Source of the DNA: CAZAYP01 sp964489425 [NCBI: uncultured Verrucomicrobiota bacterium] | GTDB lineage: Bacteria > Verrucomicrobiota > Kiritimatiellia > RZYC01 | Length of the DNA stretch: 64,000 bases | NCBI GenBank assembly: GCA_964489425.1 | Contig: CAZAYP010000001.1 | Span: 62,001-126,000 of the forward strand | Direction: 5' to 3' | Shown: one piece after another, positions 26,958-34,867 of the stretch | How positions within the stretch are numbered: the stretch's first letter is position 1 | How the letters are laid out: every line of letters begins with the position of its first letter | Translations under genes and position numbers: made by a program | Notes under the pieces: generated by a model | Database searches by the model: none | The model's input: only the letters and a program-made list of their open reading frames with translations | What the model was told of the DNA's origin: nothing

Positions 26958-28196
26958 ATGACCACCTTAGCCTGCCGCGCTTGCGGCGCGCCATTGCGCC
27001 ACACGTTCGTGGACCTGGGCATGGCGCCCCTGTCCAACGCCTACGTGGCGCCGGACGAAGACACGGCCGCCGAGCCGTTTTACCCGCTGCACGCGCGCGT
27101 GTGCGACCAGTGTTTCCTGGTCCAGATCCCCGCGGTGGCCGCCCCGGACACGATCTTCGGCAGCGACTACGCGTATTTTTCATCGTATTCGGACACCTGG
27201 TTGCGGCACGCGCAGGCCTACGTGGAGATGATGATCGCGCGCTTCGGGTACGGCCCGCCATCGCAGGTGGTGGAGATCGCCAGCAACGACGGCTACCTGC
27301 TGCAGTACTTCGCGGCCGCGGGCGTGCCGGTCCTGGGCGTGGAGCCTTCGGCCAGCGTGGCCCGCGTGGCCATGGAGAAAAAGATCCCCACGGTGGTCAA
27401 GTTCTTCGGTGTGCAAACGGCCGCCGAACTCGTCGAACAGGGCCACGCGGCGGACCTGGTCATCGGCAACAACGTGCTGGCGCACGTGCCGGACATCAAC
27501 GACTTTGTCGGCGGCATCGCGCGGCTGCTCAAGCCCGGCGGCACGGCCACCCTGGAGTTCCCCCACCTGCTGCGCCTGGTGGCGGGCAACCAGTTCGACA
27601 CCATCTACCACGAGCATTTCTCCTACCTCTCGCTGTACGCCGTCGAGCAGGTGTTCCGCCGCCACGGGCTGGCCATCTTCGACGTCGACGAGCTGCCCAC
27701 CCATGGCGGCTCGCTGCGCATCTACGCCTGCCACGCCGCCGACGAGGCCGGCCGCCGCACCCCGCGGCCCGCGGCGCTGCGCGAGCGCGAGGCCAGCGCC
27801 GGGATCAACCGCCTGGCTTACTACGCGGCGTTCTCCGAGGCGGTCAAGGAGACCAAGCGCAAGCTGCTGGAGTTCCTCATCGCCGCGCGGCGCGCCGGGC
27901 ACGCAGTGGCCGCCTACGGCGCGGCGGCCAAGGGCAACACCCTGCTGAACTATTGCGGCATCCGCACGGATTTCGTGGACTTCGTGGTGGACCGCAACCC
28001 GCAGAAGCAGGGCCGGCTGCTGCCGGGCACGCACATCCCCATTTTCGGCCCGGACAAGGTGCGCGCGGCGCGGCCGCGCTACCTGCTGATCCTGCCCTGG
28101 AACATCAAGGACGAGGTCATGGACCAGATGCGCGACATCCGCGCCTGGGGCGGCGAGTTTGTCGTGCCCATCCCCGCGGTACGGGTCCTGCCGTGA
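26958..28196 (+). CDS. Sugar C-methyltransferase (zinc-binding, SAM-dependent)
   Basis: This 412-residue protein has the three modules of NDP-4-keto-sugar C-methyltransferases. The first is an N-terminal zinc domain with CRACGAPL and CDQC knuckles and the 'DLGMAPLSNAY' motif. The second is a Rossmann SAM-binding domain ('VVEIASNDGYLLQYF', 'GNNVLAHVPDINDFV', 'YHEHFSYLS'). The third is a C-terminal domain with 'VAAYGAAAKGNTLLNYCGI'. Such enzymes add a methyl branch to carbon 3 of 4-keto-6-deoxy sugars. It sits between rfbF and an RmlC-like epimerase, so the product may be a branched CDP- or dTDP-sugar. A paralogue of the same design is encoded at 46,329-47,582. Confidence 0.9.
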   Translation: MTTLACRACGAPLRHTFVDLGMAPLSNAYVAPDEDTAAEPFYPLHARVCDQCFLVQIPAVAAPDTIFGSDYAYFSSYSDTWLRHAQAYVEMMIARFGYGPPSQVVEIASNDGYLLQYFAAAGVPVLGVEPSASVARVAMEKKIPTVVKFFGVQTAAELVEQGHAADLVIGNNVLAHVPDINDFVGGIARLLKPGGTATLEFPHLLRLVAGNQFDTIYHEHFSYLSLYAVEQVFRRHGLAIFDVDELPTHGGSLRIYACHAADEAGRRTPRPAALREREASAGINRLAYYAAFSEAVKETKRKLLEFLIAARRAGHAVAAYGAAAKGNTLLNYCGIRTDFVDFVVDRNPQKQGRLLPGTHIPIFGPDKVRAARPRYLLILPWNIKDEVMDQMRDIRAWGGEFVVPIPAVRVLP

Positions 28197-28729
28197 AGTT
28201 CACCCCCACGGCCATTGCCGGCGCCTGGATCCTGGAACTGGACAAGCGCGTTGACGCGCGCGGCTTCTTCGCGCGCACCTTCTGCGAGCAGGAATTCCGC
28301 GCGCACGGGATCGCGTTCACGGTGCGCCAGTGCAACGTCTCCCACAACCGCCAGCGGGGCACCCTGCGCGGGATGCACTACCAGGCCGCGCCCCATGCCG
28401 AGGGCAAGGTCGTCTGGTGCTACCAGGGCGCCATCTATGACGTCGCGCTGGACTTGCGCCCGGGGTCGGCCACGTGCGGCCGCCATGTCGGCGTGGACCT
28501 CACCGCGGACAACGGCCGCCTGCTCTACCTCGCCCCCGGCCTGGCCCACGGGTTCCTGACCCGCGCGGACGAGACCGGGGTGTTCTACTGGATGGACGCG
28601 TTCTACCAGCCGGACGCCGGCCGGGGCGTGCGCTACGACGACCCCGCGTTCCAGATTGCCTGGCCGGAGCCGGTCCGCGCCCTCTCCCCGCGCGACGCGG
28701 CCTATCCCGCCTACGCCCCCGACGCCTAG
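28193..28729 (+). CDS. dTDP-4-dehydrorhamnose 3,5-epimerase-like cupin
   Basis: This 178-residue cupin starts at a GTG overlapping the previous stop (GTGA). Family motifs are 'DARGFFARTFCEQEF', 'QCNVSHNRQRGTLRGMHYQA', 'GAIYDVALDLR', 'PGLAHGFLT' and 'YDDPAFQIAWP'. The RGMHYQ histidine and the downstream tyrosine of RmlC are present. RmlC-type enzymes invert carbons 3 and/or 5 of 4-keto-6-deoxy nucleotide sugars. In this operon the substrate is more likely the product of RfbF and the C-methyltransferase than dTDP-sugar, since no rmlA, rmlB or rmlD is seen. Confidence 0.88.
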   Translation: MKFTPTAIAGAWILELDKRVDARGFFARTFCEQEFRAHGIAFTVRQCNVSHNRQRGTLRGMHYQAAPHAEGKVVWCYQGAIYDVALDLRPGSATCGRHVGVDLTADNGRLLYLAPGLAHGFLTRADETGVFYWMDAFYQPDAGRGVRYDDPAFQIAWPEPVRALSPRDAAYPAYAPDA

Positions 28730-28743
28730 GCCCGCGCCGGCCG

Positions 28744-28764
28744 GCCCGTTTTTTCCGGGCGCGT
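28744..28764 (+). terminator. Weak hairpin with T-rich loop after the epimerase gene
   Basis: GCCCG (28744-28748) and CGGGC (28756-28760) enclose TTTTTTC. The stem is only 5 bp and the downstream sequence is only moderately T-rich. A transcript end here would fit with the promoter that follows. Confidence 0.3.
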
Positions 28765-28768
28765 TGTT

Positions 28769-28797
28769 TTGACTTTCAGGCCCCGCTGGCCTATTAA
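28769..28797 (+). promoter_or_regulatory. Sigma-70-type promoter for thyX
   Basis: TTGACT (28769-28774), a 17-nt spacer and TATTAA (28792-28797) lie about 37 nt upstream of the thyX start codon. Confidence 0.65.
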
Positions 28798-28833
28798 TGG
28801 ACAGGCGTCGAAAGCAGCAACAAGGAGCACAGC

Positions 28834-29736
28834 GTGGCCCACATGGTCAGTCCCGAAGCAGAACAACTGCTGGACCAGGAAGTCAAGGTCCTGGACCATG
28901 GGTTTGTCCGGCTGGTGGACTACCTCGGCGGCGACGACCGCATCGTGCAGGCGGCCCGCGTGTGCTACGGCCAGGGCACCCGGACCCGGCGCGAAGACGC
29001 GCAGCTGATCGACTACCTGATGCGCCACCAGCACACGACCCCGTTCGAGCACGTGGTGCTGGAAATCCACTGCAAGATGCCGATTTTCGTGGCCCGCCAG
29101 TGGGTGCGCCACCGCACGGCGCGGATCAACGAGCTGTCCGGCCGCTACAGCGTGATGGAGGACGAGTTCTACGTGCCGCCGGAGGAACAGATCCGCCTGC
29201 AAAGCCGCACCAACAAGCAGGGCCGCGACCGCGAGGAAGTGGCGGCCGAGCTGCGGCAGAAAGTCCTGAACATCATCCTGCGCGACCAGGGCAACGCCTA
29301 CGCCTCCTACGAGGAACTGCTCAACGACGGCGTGGCCCGCGAGCTGGCGCGCATCAACCTGCCGCTGGCCCTCTACACCCAGTGGTACTGGCAGATGGAT
29401 CTGCACAATCTTTTCCATTTCCTGCTCCTGCGCATGGACCCGCACGCCCAGTGGGAGATCCAGGAGTACGCCCGGGCCATCGCCCGCATGGCCCAGGCCG
29501 TGGCGCCCATGGCTTTCGCCGCGTTCGAGCGCCACATCCTCCACGGCCGGCATTTTTCCGCCGACGAGATCCAGGCCCTGCGCGCCATGCTGCGCGGGGA
29601 GCAACCCGCCCTGGCCGGCTCCGCGCGCCGCGAATTTGACGCCAAGCTCCAGCCGCCATCCGCCCATCCGGCCCCCGCCGACCCGGCGCCCGTGCCCGGC
29701 AATAAACCCAACCGGCGCCGGGCGCCAGGGACATGA
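28834..29736 (+). CDS. thyX: Flavin-dependent thymidylate synthase
   Basis: This 300-residue protein contains the defining ThyX motif RHR-x7-S ('[15 protein letters not shown]', near residue 91), plus '[10 protein letters not shown]' and '[23 protein letters not shown]' with conserved histidine and arginine neighbours. It methylates dUMP to dTMP with methylene-tetrahydrofolate, using FAD and reduced pyridine nucleotide. The GTG at 28834 is preferred because AAGGAG lies 6 nt upstream; the next ATG (28843) is too far from it. The C-terminal ~45 residues are a proline-rich extension not needed for the fold. Its stop codon lies next to a rubredoxin gene. Confidence 0.95.
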   Translation: MAHMVSPEAEQLLDQEVKVLDHGFVRLVDYLGGDDRIVQAARVCYGQGTRTRREDAQLIDYLMRHQHTTPFEHVVLEIHCKMPIFVARQWVRHRTARINELSGRYSVMEDEFYVPPEEQIRLQSRTNKQGRDREEVAAELRQKVLNIILRDQGNAYASYEELLNDGVARELARINLPLALYTQWYWQMDLHNLFHFLLLRMDPHAQWEIQEYARAIARMAQAVAPMAFAAFERHILHGRHFSADEIQALRAMLRGEQPALAGSARREFDAKLQPPSAHPAPADPAPVPGNKPNRRRAPGT

Positions 29737-29744
29737 GGCCGGCC

Positions 29745-29903
29745 ATGGACGCCTGGGTATGCACCTCGTGCGGCTATCTCTATGACCCGGCGCTGGGCGA
29801 TCCGCAGCCGGGCATCCCGCCGGGCACGCCGTTTGAATCCCTGCCGCAAGGCTGGCACTGCCCGATCTGTTACGCCGCCCGATCCGCCTTTGACCGTTGG
29901 TAA
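29745..29903 (+). CDS. Rubredoxin
   Basis: This 52-residue protein is exactly rubredoxin-sized. It has both iron knuckles, [10 protein letters not shown] and CPIC, plus '[17 protein letters not shown]' and W before the second pair. The four cysteines would hold one Fe and carry single electrons in the cytoplasm. GAGG formed at the thyX stop (ATGAGG) sits 6 nt before the ATG at 29745. A start at 29733 would overlap the thyX stop as ATGA and add four residues. Translation is likely coupled to thyX, which invites a link between the two redox proteins; that link is inference. Confidence 0.9.
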   Translation: MDAWVCTSCGYLYDPALGDPQPGIPPGTPFESLPQGWHCPICYAARSAFDRW

Positions 29904-29921
29904 ACCGGCCGCCCGCATACC

Positions 29922-31040
29922 GTGAAAATCCTGGATAAATACCTGCTCCGCTCGCTCCTGGCGCCGCTGGCTTACTGCATGGCGGCGTTCGTGCTCATCT
30001 TCCTCATTTTCGACCTGTTCAATAACCTCGAAGACTTCATCGTGGCCCGCACCGCGGCGTTCCGGATCGTCTTGTACTATGCCAGCCTGGTGCCGTCAGT
30101 CCTGGTGTACACCGTGCCCATCTCGCTGATCCTGGCCGCGCTCTACAGCCTCAGCTCCCTCACCAAGAACAACGAGCTGACCGCCATGCGCGCCAGCGGG
30201 ATCAGCATGTACCGGATGATGCTGCCCTACGTGAGCGTCGGCCTGCTGGCCAGCCTTATCGTGGCCGCGGTCAACGAAACCATCGCCCCGCGCTCCGCCT
30301 ACTGGACCGCCCTGTTCCTCCAGGCCGAACGCAGCGCCAACCCGCATACCGCCCACGTGGCCCGCAACCTGGCCTTCCGCAACTCGGTCCAGCGCCGCGA
30401 GTGGATCATCGAGAGCTTCAACACCCGCACGTTCGAGATGGAGAACATCCGTGTCGTGCAGCAGCGCACCAACGGCACGGACGCGGTCAAGTACTGGGCC
30501 CGCCAGGGCAAGTGGCTCGACAACCGCTGGTGGTTCACCCACGTCGTCCGCCAGGACTTCGATGACCGGGGCTACCCCAAAGGCGGGCCGGCCAACATGG
30601 CCGCCGCCCACAAGGAACGCGCCCTGGAAATGACCGGGTTCGAGGAGACCCCGCAGGACTTTGTCAGCGAGCGCAAAGACGCCCGCGAAAGCCCGGAACA
30701 GTTCTCGACCGTGGAGATCCTGCAGTACATGCAGCGTCACCGCGAGTTTGCGCCCGACACCCTGGCGCGCCTGCGCACCGATCTCCACGCGCGCATCGCC
30801 ATGCCCTGGACCTGCCTGGTCGTCATCCTGATCGGCATCCCGTTCGGCGCGCAGACCGGGCGCAAGGGCGCGTTCATCGGCGTGGCCACCGCGCTGGGCA
30901 TGTTTTTTCTCTATTACGCGCTGATGAGCGTGGCCCTGGCGATGGGCAAGGGCCAGCACATCGAGCCCTGGCTCGCGGCCTGGCTCCCCAACCTGGTGTT
31001 CCTGGTGGTGGGCATCATCCTCCTCGTGCGCCTGCGCTGA
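29922..31040 (+). CDS. LptF/LptG-type lipopolysaccharide export permease
   Basis: This 372-residue protein starts at GTG with 'MKILDKYLLRSLLAPLAYCM', typical of the YjgP/YjgQ family. Three membrane helices lie at the N-terminus (about 12-125), then a soluble periplasmic beta-jellyroll-like domain, then three helices at the C-terminus (about 290-370), including 'LVVILIGIPFGAQTGRKGAF'. In the Lpt machine two such permeases with ATPase LptB pull lipopolysaccharide from the inner membrane. No second permease or LptB is in the window. It follows the rubredoxin gene by 18 nt with no clear Shine-Dalgarno site. Confidence 0.88.
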   Translation: MKILDKYLLRSLLAPLAYCMAAFVLIFLIFDLFNNLEDFIVARTAAFRIVLYYASLVPSVLVYTVPISLILAALYSLSSLTKNNELTAMRASGISMYRMMLPYVSVGLLASLIVAAVNETIAPRSAYWTALFLQAERSANPHTAHVARNLAFRNSVQRREWIIESFNTRTFEMENIRVVQQRTNGTDAVKYWARQGKWLDNRWWFTHVVRQDFDDRGYPKGGPANMAAAHKERALEMTGFEETPQDFVSERKDARESPEQFSTVEILQYMQRHREFAPDTLARLRTDLHARIAMPWTCLVVILIGIPFGAQTGRKGAFIGVATALGMFFLYYALMSVALAMGKGQHIEPWLAAWLPNLVFLVVGIILLVRLR

Positions 31041-31168
31041 ACCCCGCCGGGACACGGCAGCACCGGCCCCTGCGCGGCCATCCGGCGCAAAAAGATGGAT
31101 TTCCGCCTAGCGCGCGCGCCACGGGCTTTGTACTATGCCTGCCACGCGCACGGCGCGCCGGTAATGCG
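31041..31168. other. Spacer before the dprE1-like gene
   Basis: These 128 bp separate the permease gene from the DprE1-like gene. A stretch 'TTGTACTATG' near 31,127-31,137 could be part of a promoter, but no convincing -35 partner was found. Several ATGs cluster at its end; only that at 31169 opens the long frame. Confidence 0.3.
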
Positions 31169-32506
31169 ATGAATAGAATGGTAACCAACTGGGGGAACTA
31201 CCCGCGAATCGCGGCCGACTGGCTGGAGTACGATCAGCCGGAGCCCATGGCCGCGGCAGTGCGCGACCCACGCGGCCTCATCGCCCGCGGCCTGGGGCGC
31301 TGCTACGGCGACTCGGCCCTCGCCCCCCGCATCCTGTCCACGCAGCGCTACAACAAGTTCCTTGCCTTTGATGCCGCGACCGGGCATCTGACCTGCCAGG
31401 CCGGCGTCGCGCTGGAAGACATCCTCGCCGCGTTCATCCCCCGCGGTTGGTTCCTGCCGGTCACCCCGGGCACCAAGTACGTCACCGTGGGCGGCGCCAT
31501 CGCCGCCGACGTGCACGGCAAAAACCACCACAAGGAAGGCAGCTTCGGCGACCACGTCACGGCCCTGGACCTGCTGCAGGCCGACGGCCGGGTCGTCACC
31601 TGCACGCCCACGGACAACGCCGAGCTGTTTGAGACCACCCGCGGCGGCATGGGGTTGACCGGCGTGATCCTGCGCGCCACGCTGCGGCTCAAGCGCATCG
31701 CCACCTCCTACATCCGCGAGGAAACCATCCGCGCCCCGGACCTGGCCGCGATCATGGACCTGTTCGAGGACGGTGCGGACTGGACCTATTCCGTGGCCTG
31801 GATCGATTGCCTGGCCACGGGCCGGAGCATGGGGCGCAGCATCATGATGCGCGGCGAGCATGCGCGGCCGGAGGAACTGCAGCTGGCCCACCACAAGCGC
31901 CAGCCCCTGCGGGTCATGCCCGGTCCGCGCCTGGACGTGCCGTTCATGTTCCCGGGCCTGGCGCTCAACCCCCTGACCGTGCGCGCGTTCAACACGGCCT
32001 ATTACCACAAGCACCCCGCCGGCGCGAAAGTCCACATCACGGACTACGACACGTTTTTCTACCCGCTCGACTTCGTCAACAACTGGAACCGCATTTACGG
32101 CCGGCGCGGGTTCACCCAGTACCAGTTGGTCATCCCGCGCGCGGCCAGCCGCCGCGGGCTGCCGGCGATCCTCCAGCGCATCAGCCAGAGCGGGCTGGGC
32201 TCGTTCCTGGCGGTGCTCAAGCTGTTCGGCCCGCAAAACGGGTTGGTCAGCTTCCCCATGGAAGGCTACACGCTGGCGCTGGACTTCCCCATGAGCCGCC
32301 GCCTGCTGCCATGCCTGGACGCGTTCGACCGCCTGGTGCTGGAGCATGGCGGCCGGCTGTACCTGGCCAAGGACGTGCGCATGAGCGCGGCCATGTTCCA
32401 GCAGGGGTATCCCAACGCGGCGGCGTTCAAGGAGCGCGTGCGGCGCGGGGATCCGCAAGGCATTTTCCACTCGCTGCAATCCCGCCGCATAGGAGTGACG
32501 CCATGA
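31169..32506 (+). CDS. dprE1: DprE1-like FAD-dependent decaprenylphosphoryl-ribose oxidase
   Basis: This 445-residue flavoprotein of the VAO/PCMH type has 'ARGLGRCYGDSALAP', 'VTPGTKYVTVGGAIAADVHGKNHHKEGSFGDHV' (positions about 99-131) and 'TRGGMGLTGVILRATLRLK', the DprE1 signature set. The known enzyme oxidises the 2-hydroxyl of polyprenyl-phosphoryl-beta-D-ribose; DprE2 then reduces the keto intermediate to the arabinose form, donor for D-arabinofuranose glycans. The DprE2 homologue follows with an ATGA overlap, which strongly supports the call. The phosphoribosyl-transferase that makes the substrate is not in the window. Confidence 0.88.
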   Translation: MNRMVTNWGNYPRIAADWLEYDQPEPMAAAVRDPRGLIARGLGRCYGDSALAPRILSTQRYNKFLAFDAATGHLTCQAGVALEDILAAFIPRGWFLPVTPGTKYVTVGGAIAADVHGKNHHKEGSFGDHVTALDLLQADGRVVTCTPTDNAELFETTRGGMGLTGVILRATLRLKRIATSYIREETIRAPDLAAIMDLFEDGADWTYSVAWIDCLATGRSMGRSIMMRGEHARPEELQLAHHKRQPLRVMPGPRLDVPFMFPGLALNPLTVRAFNTAYYHKHPAGAKVHITDYDTFFYPLDFVNNWNRIYGRRGFTQYQLVIPRAASRRGLPAILQRISQSGLGSFLAVLKLFGPQNGLVSFPMEGYTLALDFPMSRRLLPCLDAFDRLVLEHGGRLYLAKDVRMSAAMFQQGYPNAAAFKERVRRGDPQGIFHSLQSRRIGVTP

Positions 32507-33234
32507 GAAACGCACTGATCCTTGGCGCCGGCTCGGATGTGGCCCAGGCCCTGGCGCACGCCCTGGCGCGGGCGGGCTACTCCCTGACCCTGGCCGCCCG
32601 CCGCCCCGAGGCGCTCAAGGCCATGGCGGACGACCTCGCCATCCGCTACCAAGCCCCGCCCGAGCTGGTCGCCTTCGACGCGCTGGCCATGGAGTCGCAC
32701 CCGGACTTTTACCGGCAGCTCAAGACCCGGCCGGACCTCGTGGCGTGCGTGTTCGGCTACCTGGGCGACCAGGCTTTGGCCGAGCGCGATTTCCGGGAAG
32801 CGCGCCGGGTCCTGGACACCAACTTTACCGGCGCGGTATCGATCCTCGAAGTGATCGCGGCGGATTTCGAGGCGCGGCGCGACGGCGCGATCATCGGCAT
32901 CAGCTCCGTGGCCGGGGAACGCGGCCGGCAGAGCAACTACATGTACGGCTGCGCCAAGGCCGGCTTTTCCGCCTTCCTGAGCGGCCTGCGCAACCGGCTG
33001 TTCCATGCCGGCGTCCACGTGATGACCGTCAAGCCGGGATTCATCTACACGCGCATGACCGCCGGGATCAAGTTGCCCGCCGCGGTGACGGCCCAGCCGG
33101 AGCAGGTGGCCGCGGACATCCTGCGCGGTCTTGCCCGCCGCCGCGACGTGGTCTATACCCGCTGGTACTGGCGCTGGATCATGGCCATGATCCGCGCCAT
33201 CCCCGAAACCCTGTTCAAGCGGCTGAAGCTGTAA
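32503..33234 (+). CDS. dprE2: DprE2-like decaprenylphosphoryl-2-keto-ribose reductase (SDR)
   Basis: This 243-residue short-chain dehydrogenase starts 'MRNALILGAGSDVAQALAHA' (glycine-rich NAD(P) site) and has catalytic 'ISSVAGERGRQSNYMYGCAKAGF' with S, Y and K spaced as in SDRs. In mycobacteria DprE2 completes epimerisation of the lipid-linked ribose to arabinose. The ATG overlaps the dprE1 stop, so translation is coupled. It is followed after 16 nt by the FapA-family gene. Substrate identity rests on the pairing with DprE1. Confidence 0.87.
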   Translation: MRNALILGAGSDVAQALAHALARAGYSLTLAARRPEALKAMADDLAIRYQAPPELVAFDALAMESHPDFYRQLKTRPDLVACVFGYLGDQALAERDFREARRVLDTNFTGAVSILEVIAADFEARRDGAIIGISSVAGERGRQSNYMYGCAKAGFSAFLSGLRNRLFHAGVHVMTVKPGFIYTRMTAGIKLPAAVTAQPEQVAADILRGLARRRDVVYTRWYWRWIMAMIRAIPETLFKRLKL

Positions 33235-33250
33235 CCGGCGGCCCCGCACC

Positions 33251-34786
33251 ATGCCCGACCAACCCATCAACGACGAGACCGTCCTGGCGGAACTTGACCT
33301 GCCGGACTACCAGCTGACGCTCAAGCTGCGCCAGCAGGACACGGAATGCATCGCCGCCCTGCGGCCCAAGGTCACGGGCATGATGCTGATGGAAGAAGAC
33401 CTGCGCACGGTCCTCGCCGATCACGGCGTGGTGGAAGGCCTGCTGGATGACGCCATCCGCGAGTTTTGCGCCGCAGCCTCCCGCGGCGAGACGCTGCCGG
33501 AGGTCCTCCTGGCCCAGGGGTCCCTGCCTCGCAGCCAGGACGGTTCCGTGGAGTTCATGTTCCGGCCCAGCTCCGACCAGCCCGATTTCCACGTCGATGA
33601 GCAGGACCACGTCGACTACCGGGCCACGCGCCTGTTCGAGAACGTCCGCAAGGGCCAGCCCATCGCCCGGGTGCAGCCGCACGTCGAAGAGGCCGGCCGC
33701 ACCGTGACCGGGCGCGCGCTGCCGCCCGAACGCGTGCAGCGCGTGTTCGTGGCCCTGGGCCCGGGTGTCGCCCGGGTCGGCACCACCAGCGAGATCGTCT
33801 CCACCCGCGACGGCCGGATGGTGTTCGAGGACAGCAAGCTATCGGTCACCGATCGCCTGGAAGTCAACGCCGCGGTGGACCTGCATGTCGGCCACATCGA
33901 CTTCATCGGCCACGTGGCCATCGCCGGCGACGTGCTCGACGGCTTCAATGTCACCGGCGGCAAGAGCATCGAAGTCATGGGCACAGTGGGCGCCTGCCAG
34001 GTTGTTTCCGGCGGCGACATCAAGCTCAACGGCGGCATGGCCGGCAACGGCCGCGACAGCACCATCAAGTGCGGGGCCCACCTTACGGCCAACTACCTGC
34101 ACGACGTGGCGATCGAGTGCGAGGGCAACCTCGCCGTGGTGAGCGAGATGATGCGCTGCCGCGTGCGCTGCAACGGGATCCTGAACGTCTCCGGCAACCT
34201 GGCCGGCGGCGAATACCTGGCGCTCAACGGGATCGAGGTGCGCACGGTCGGTTCCGAGCTGGGCGTCAACACCAAGCTGGTGGCCGGCGTGGACTACCGC
34301 ATCGACACCGAGCGCATGGCGCTCGAAAAAGAGCACGAAGCCACCACCCGGCGCCAGCAGCAACTCATGCGCGAGCTCGCGCCCCTGGCGCGCAATCCCA
34401 AGGCCATCGCCTCCTCGCAGCGGATCAAGACCAAGGTGGCGGACATGCTGCAGGAATACGAGAAAATCAAGAACAACTGCGCCGAACTCAAGGCCCGGCT
34501 GGATGCCATGCATTCGGACGAGCGCGACAAGACCAACTGCAAGATCAACGTCATCGAGAAGATGTACCACGGCACTACGATCCAGCTGGGCCACGTGATC
34601 CACCGCATGAACACCGATTACGCCGGGCCGATTTCCATCGTGAAGTTCTCCGAGGAAGCCGACTTCCGCATCCTGCCCATGACCCCGCTCTCGTTCAACG
34701 CCCGCCAGATGGAACTCCAACACATGGCCGCCAAGGCCAATGCCCCAGCGGCGGCGCCCAAGGAAAAACCATCGCCGCCGCCCTGA
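33251..34786 (+). CDS. FapA-family (DUF342) beta-helix/coiled-coil protein
   Basis: In this 511-residue protein the N-terminal 200 residues hold the FapA N-domain ('KGQPIARVQPHVEEAGRTVTG'). The middle (about 215-345) is a small right-handed beta-solenoid: 'VDLHVGHIDFIGHVAIAGDV', 'GGKSIEVMGTVGACQVVSGG', 'DIKLNGGMAG'. The C-terminal part (about 350-440) is charged and coiled-coil ('EHEATTRRQQQLMRELAPLA'). FapA was named for flagellar assembly, but DUF342 proteins are widespread and mostly uncharacterised. No flagellar gene is in the window. It is probably cytoplasmic, as no signal peptide is seen. Confidence 0.85.
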   Translation: MPDQPINDETVLAELDLPDYQLTLKLRQQDTECIAALRPKVTGMMLMEEDLRTVLADHGVVEGLLDDAIREFCAAASRGETLPEVLLAQGSLPRSQDGSVEFMFRPSSDQPDFHVDEQDHVDYRATRLFENVRKGQPIARVQPHVEEAGRTVTGRALPPERVQRVFVALGPGVARVGTTSEIVSTRDGRMVFEDSKLSVTDRLEVNAAVDLHVGHIDFIGHVAIAGDVLDGFNVTGGKSIEVMGTVGACQVVSGGDIKLNGGMAGNGRDSTIKCGAHLTANYLHDVAIECEGNLAVVSEMMRCRVRCNGILNVSGNLAGGEYLALNGIEVRTVGSELGVNTKLVAGVDYRIDTERMALEKEHEATTRRQQQLMRELAPLARNPKAIASSQRIKTKVADMLQEYEKIKNNCAELKARLDAMHSDERDKTNCKINVIEKMYHGTTIQLGHVIHRMNTDYAGPISIVKFSEEADFRILPMTPLSFNARQMELQHMAAKANAPAAAPKEKPSPPP

Positions 34787-34800
34787 CCCAAGCCGGCAGG

Positions 34801-34825
34801 CAGACCGGGGGCCCGGTGAGGTCTG
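34801..34825. terminator. Candidate bidirectional terminator between convergent genes
   Basis: CAGACC (34801-34806) pairs with GGTCTG (34820-34825), and inside it ACCGGG pairs with CCCGGT. It lies between the convergent FapA-family and serine-hydrolase genes. T-tracts are short, so this is a structural call only. Confidence 0.4.
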
Positions 34826-34867
34826 GAGAAAACCCGGGGTGGGTGACGGTTGGTTTGTAGCAGGCAG

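Noticed and set aside
24461-27037. 858-codon antisense frame spanning the Mur-ligase, rfbF and their promoter
   Set aside because: It runs across two real genes and a consensus promoter; no motif or conserved start.
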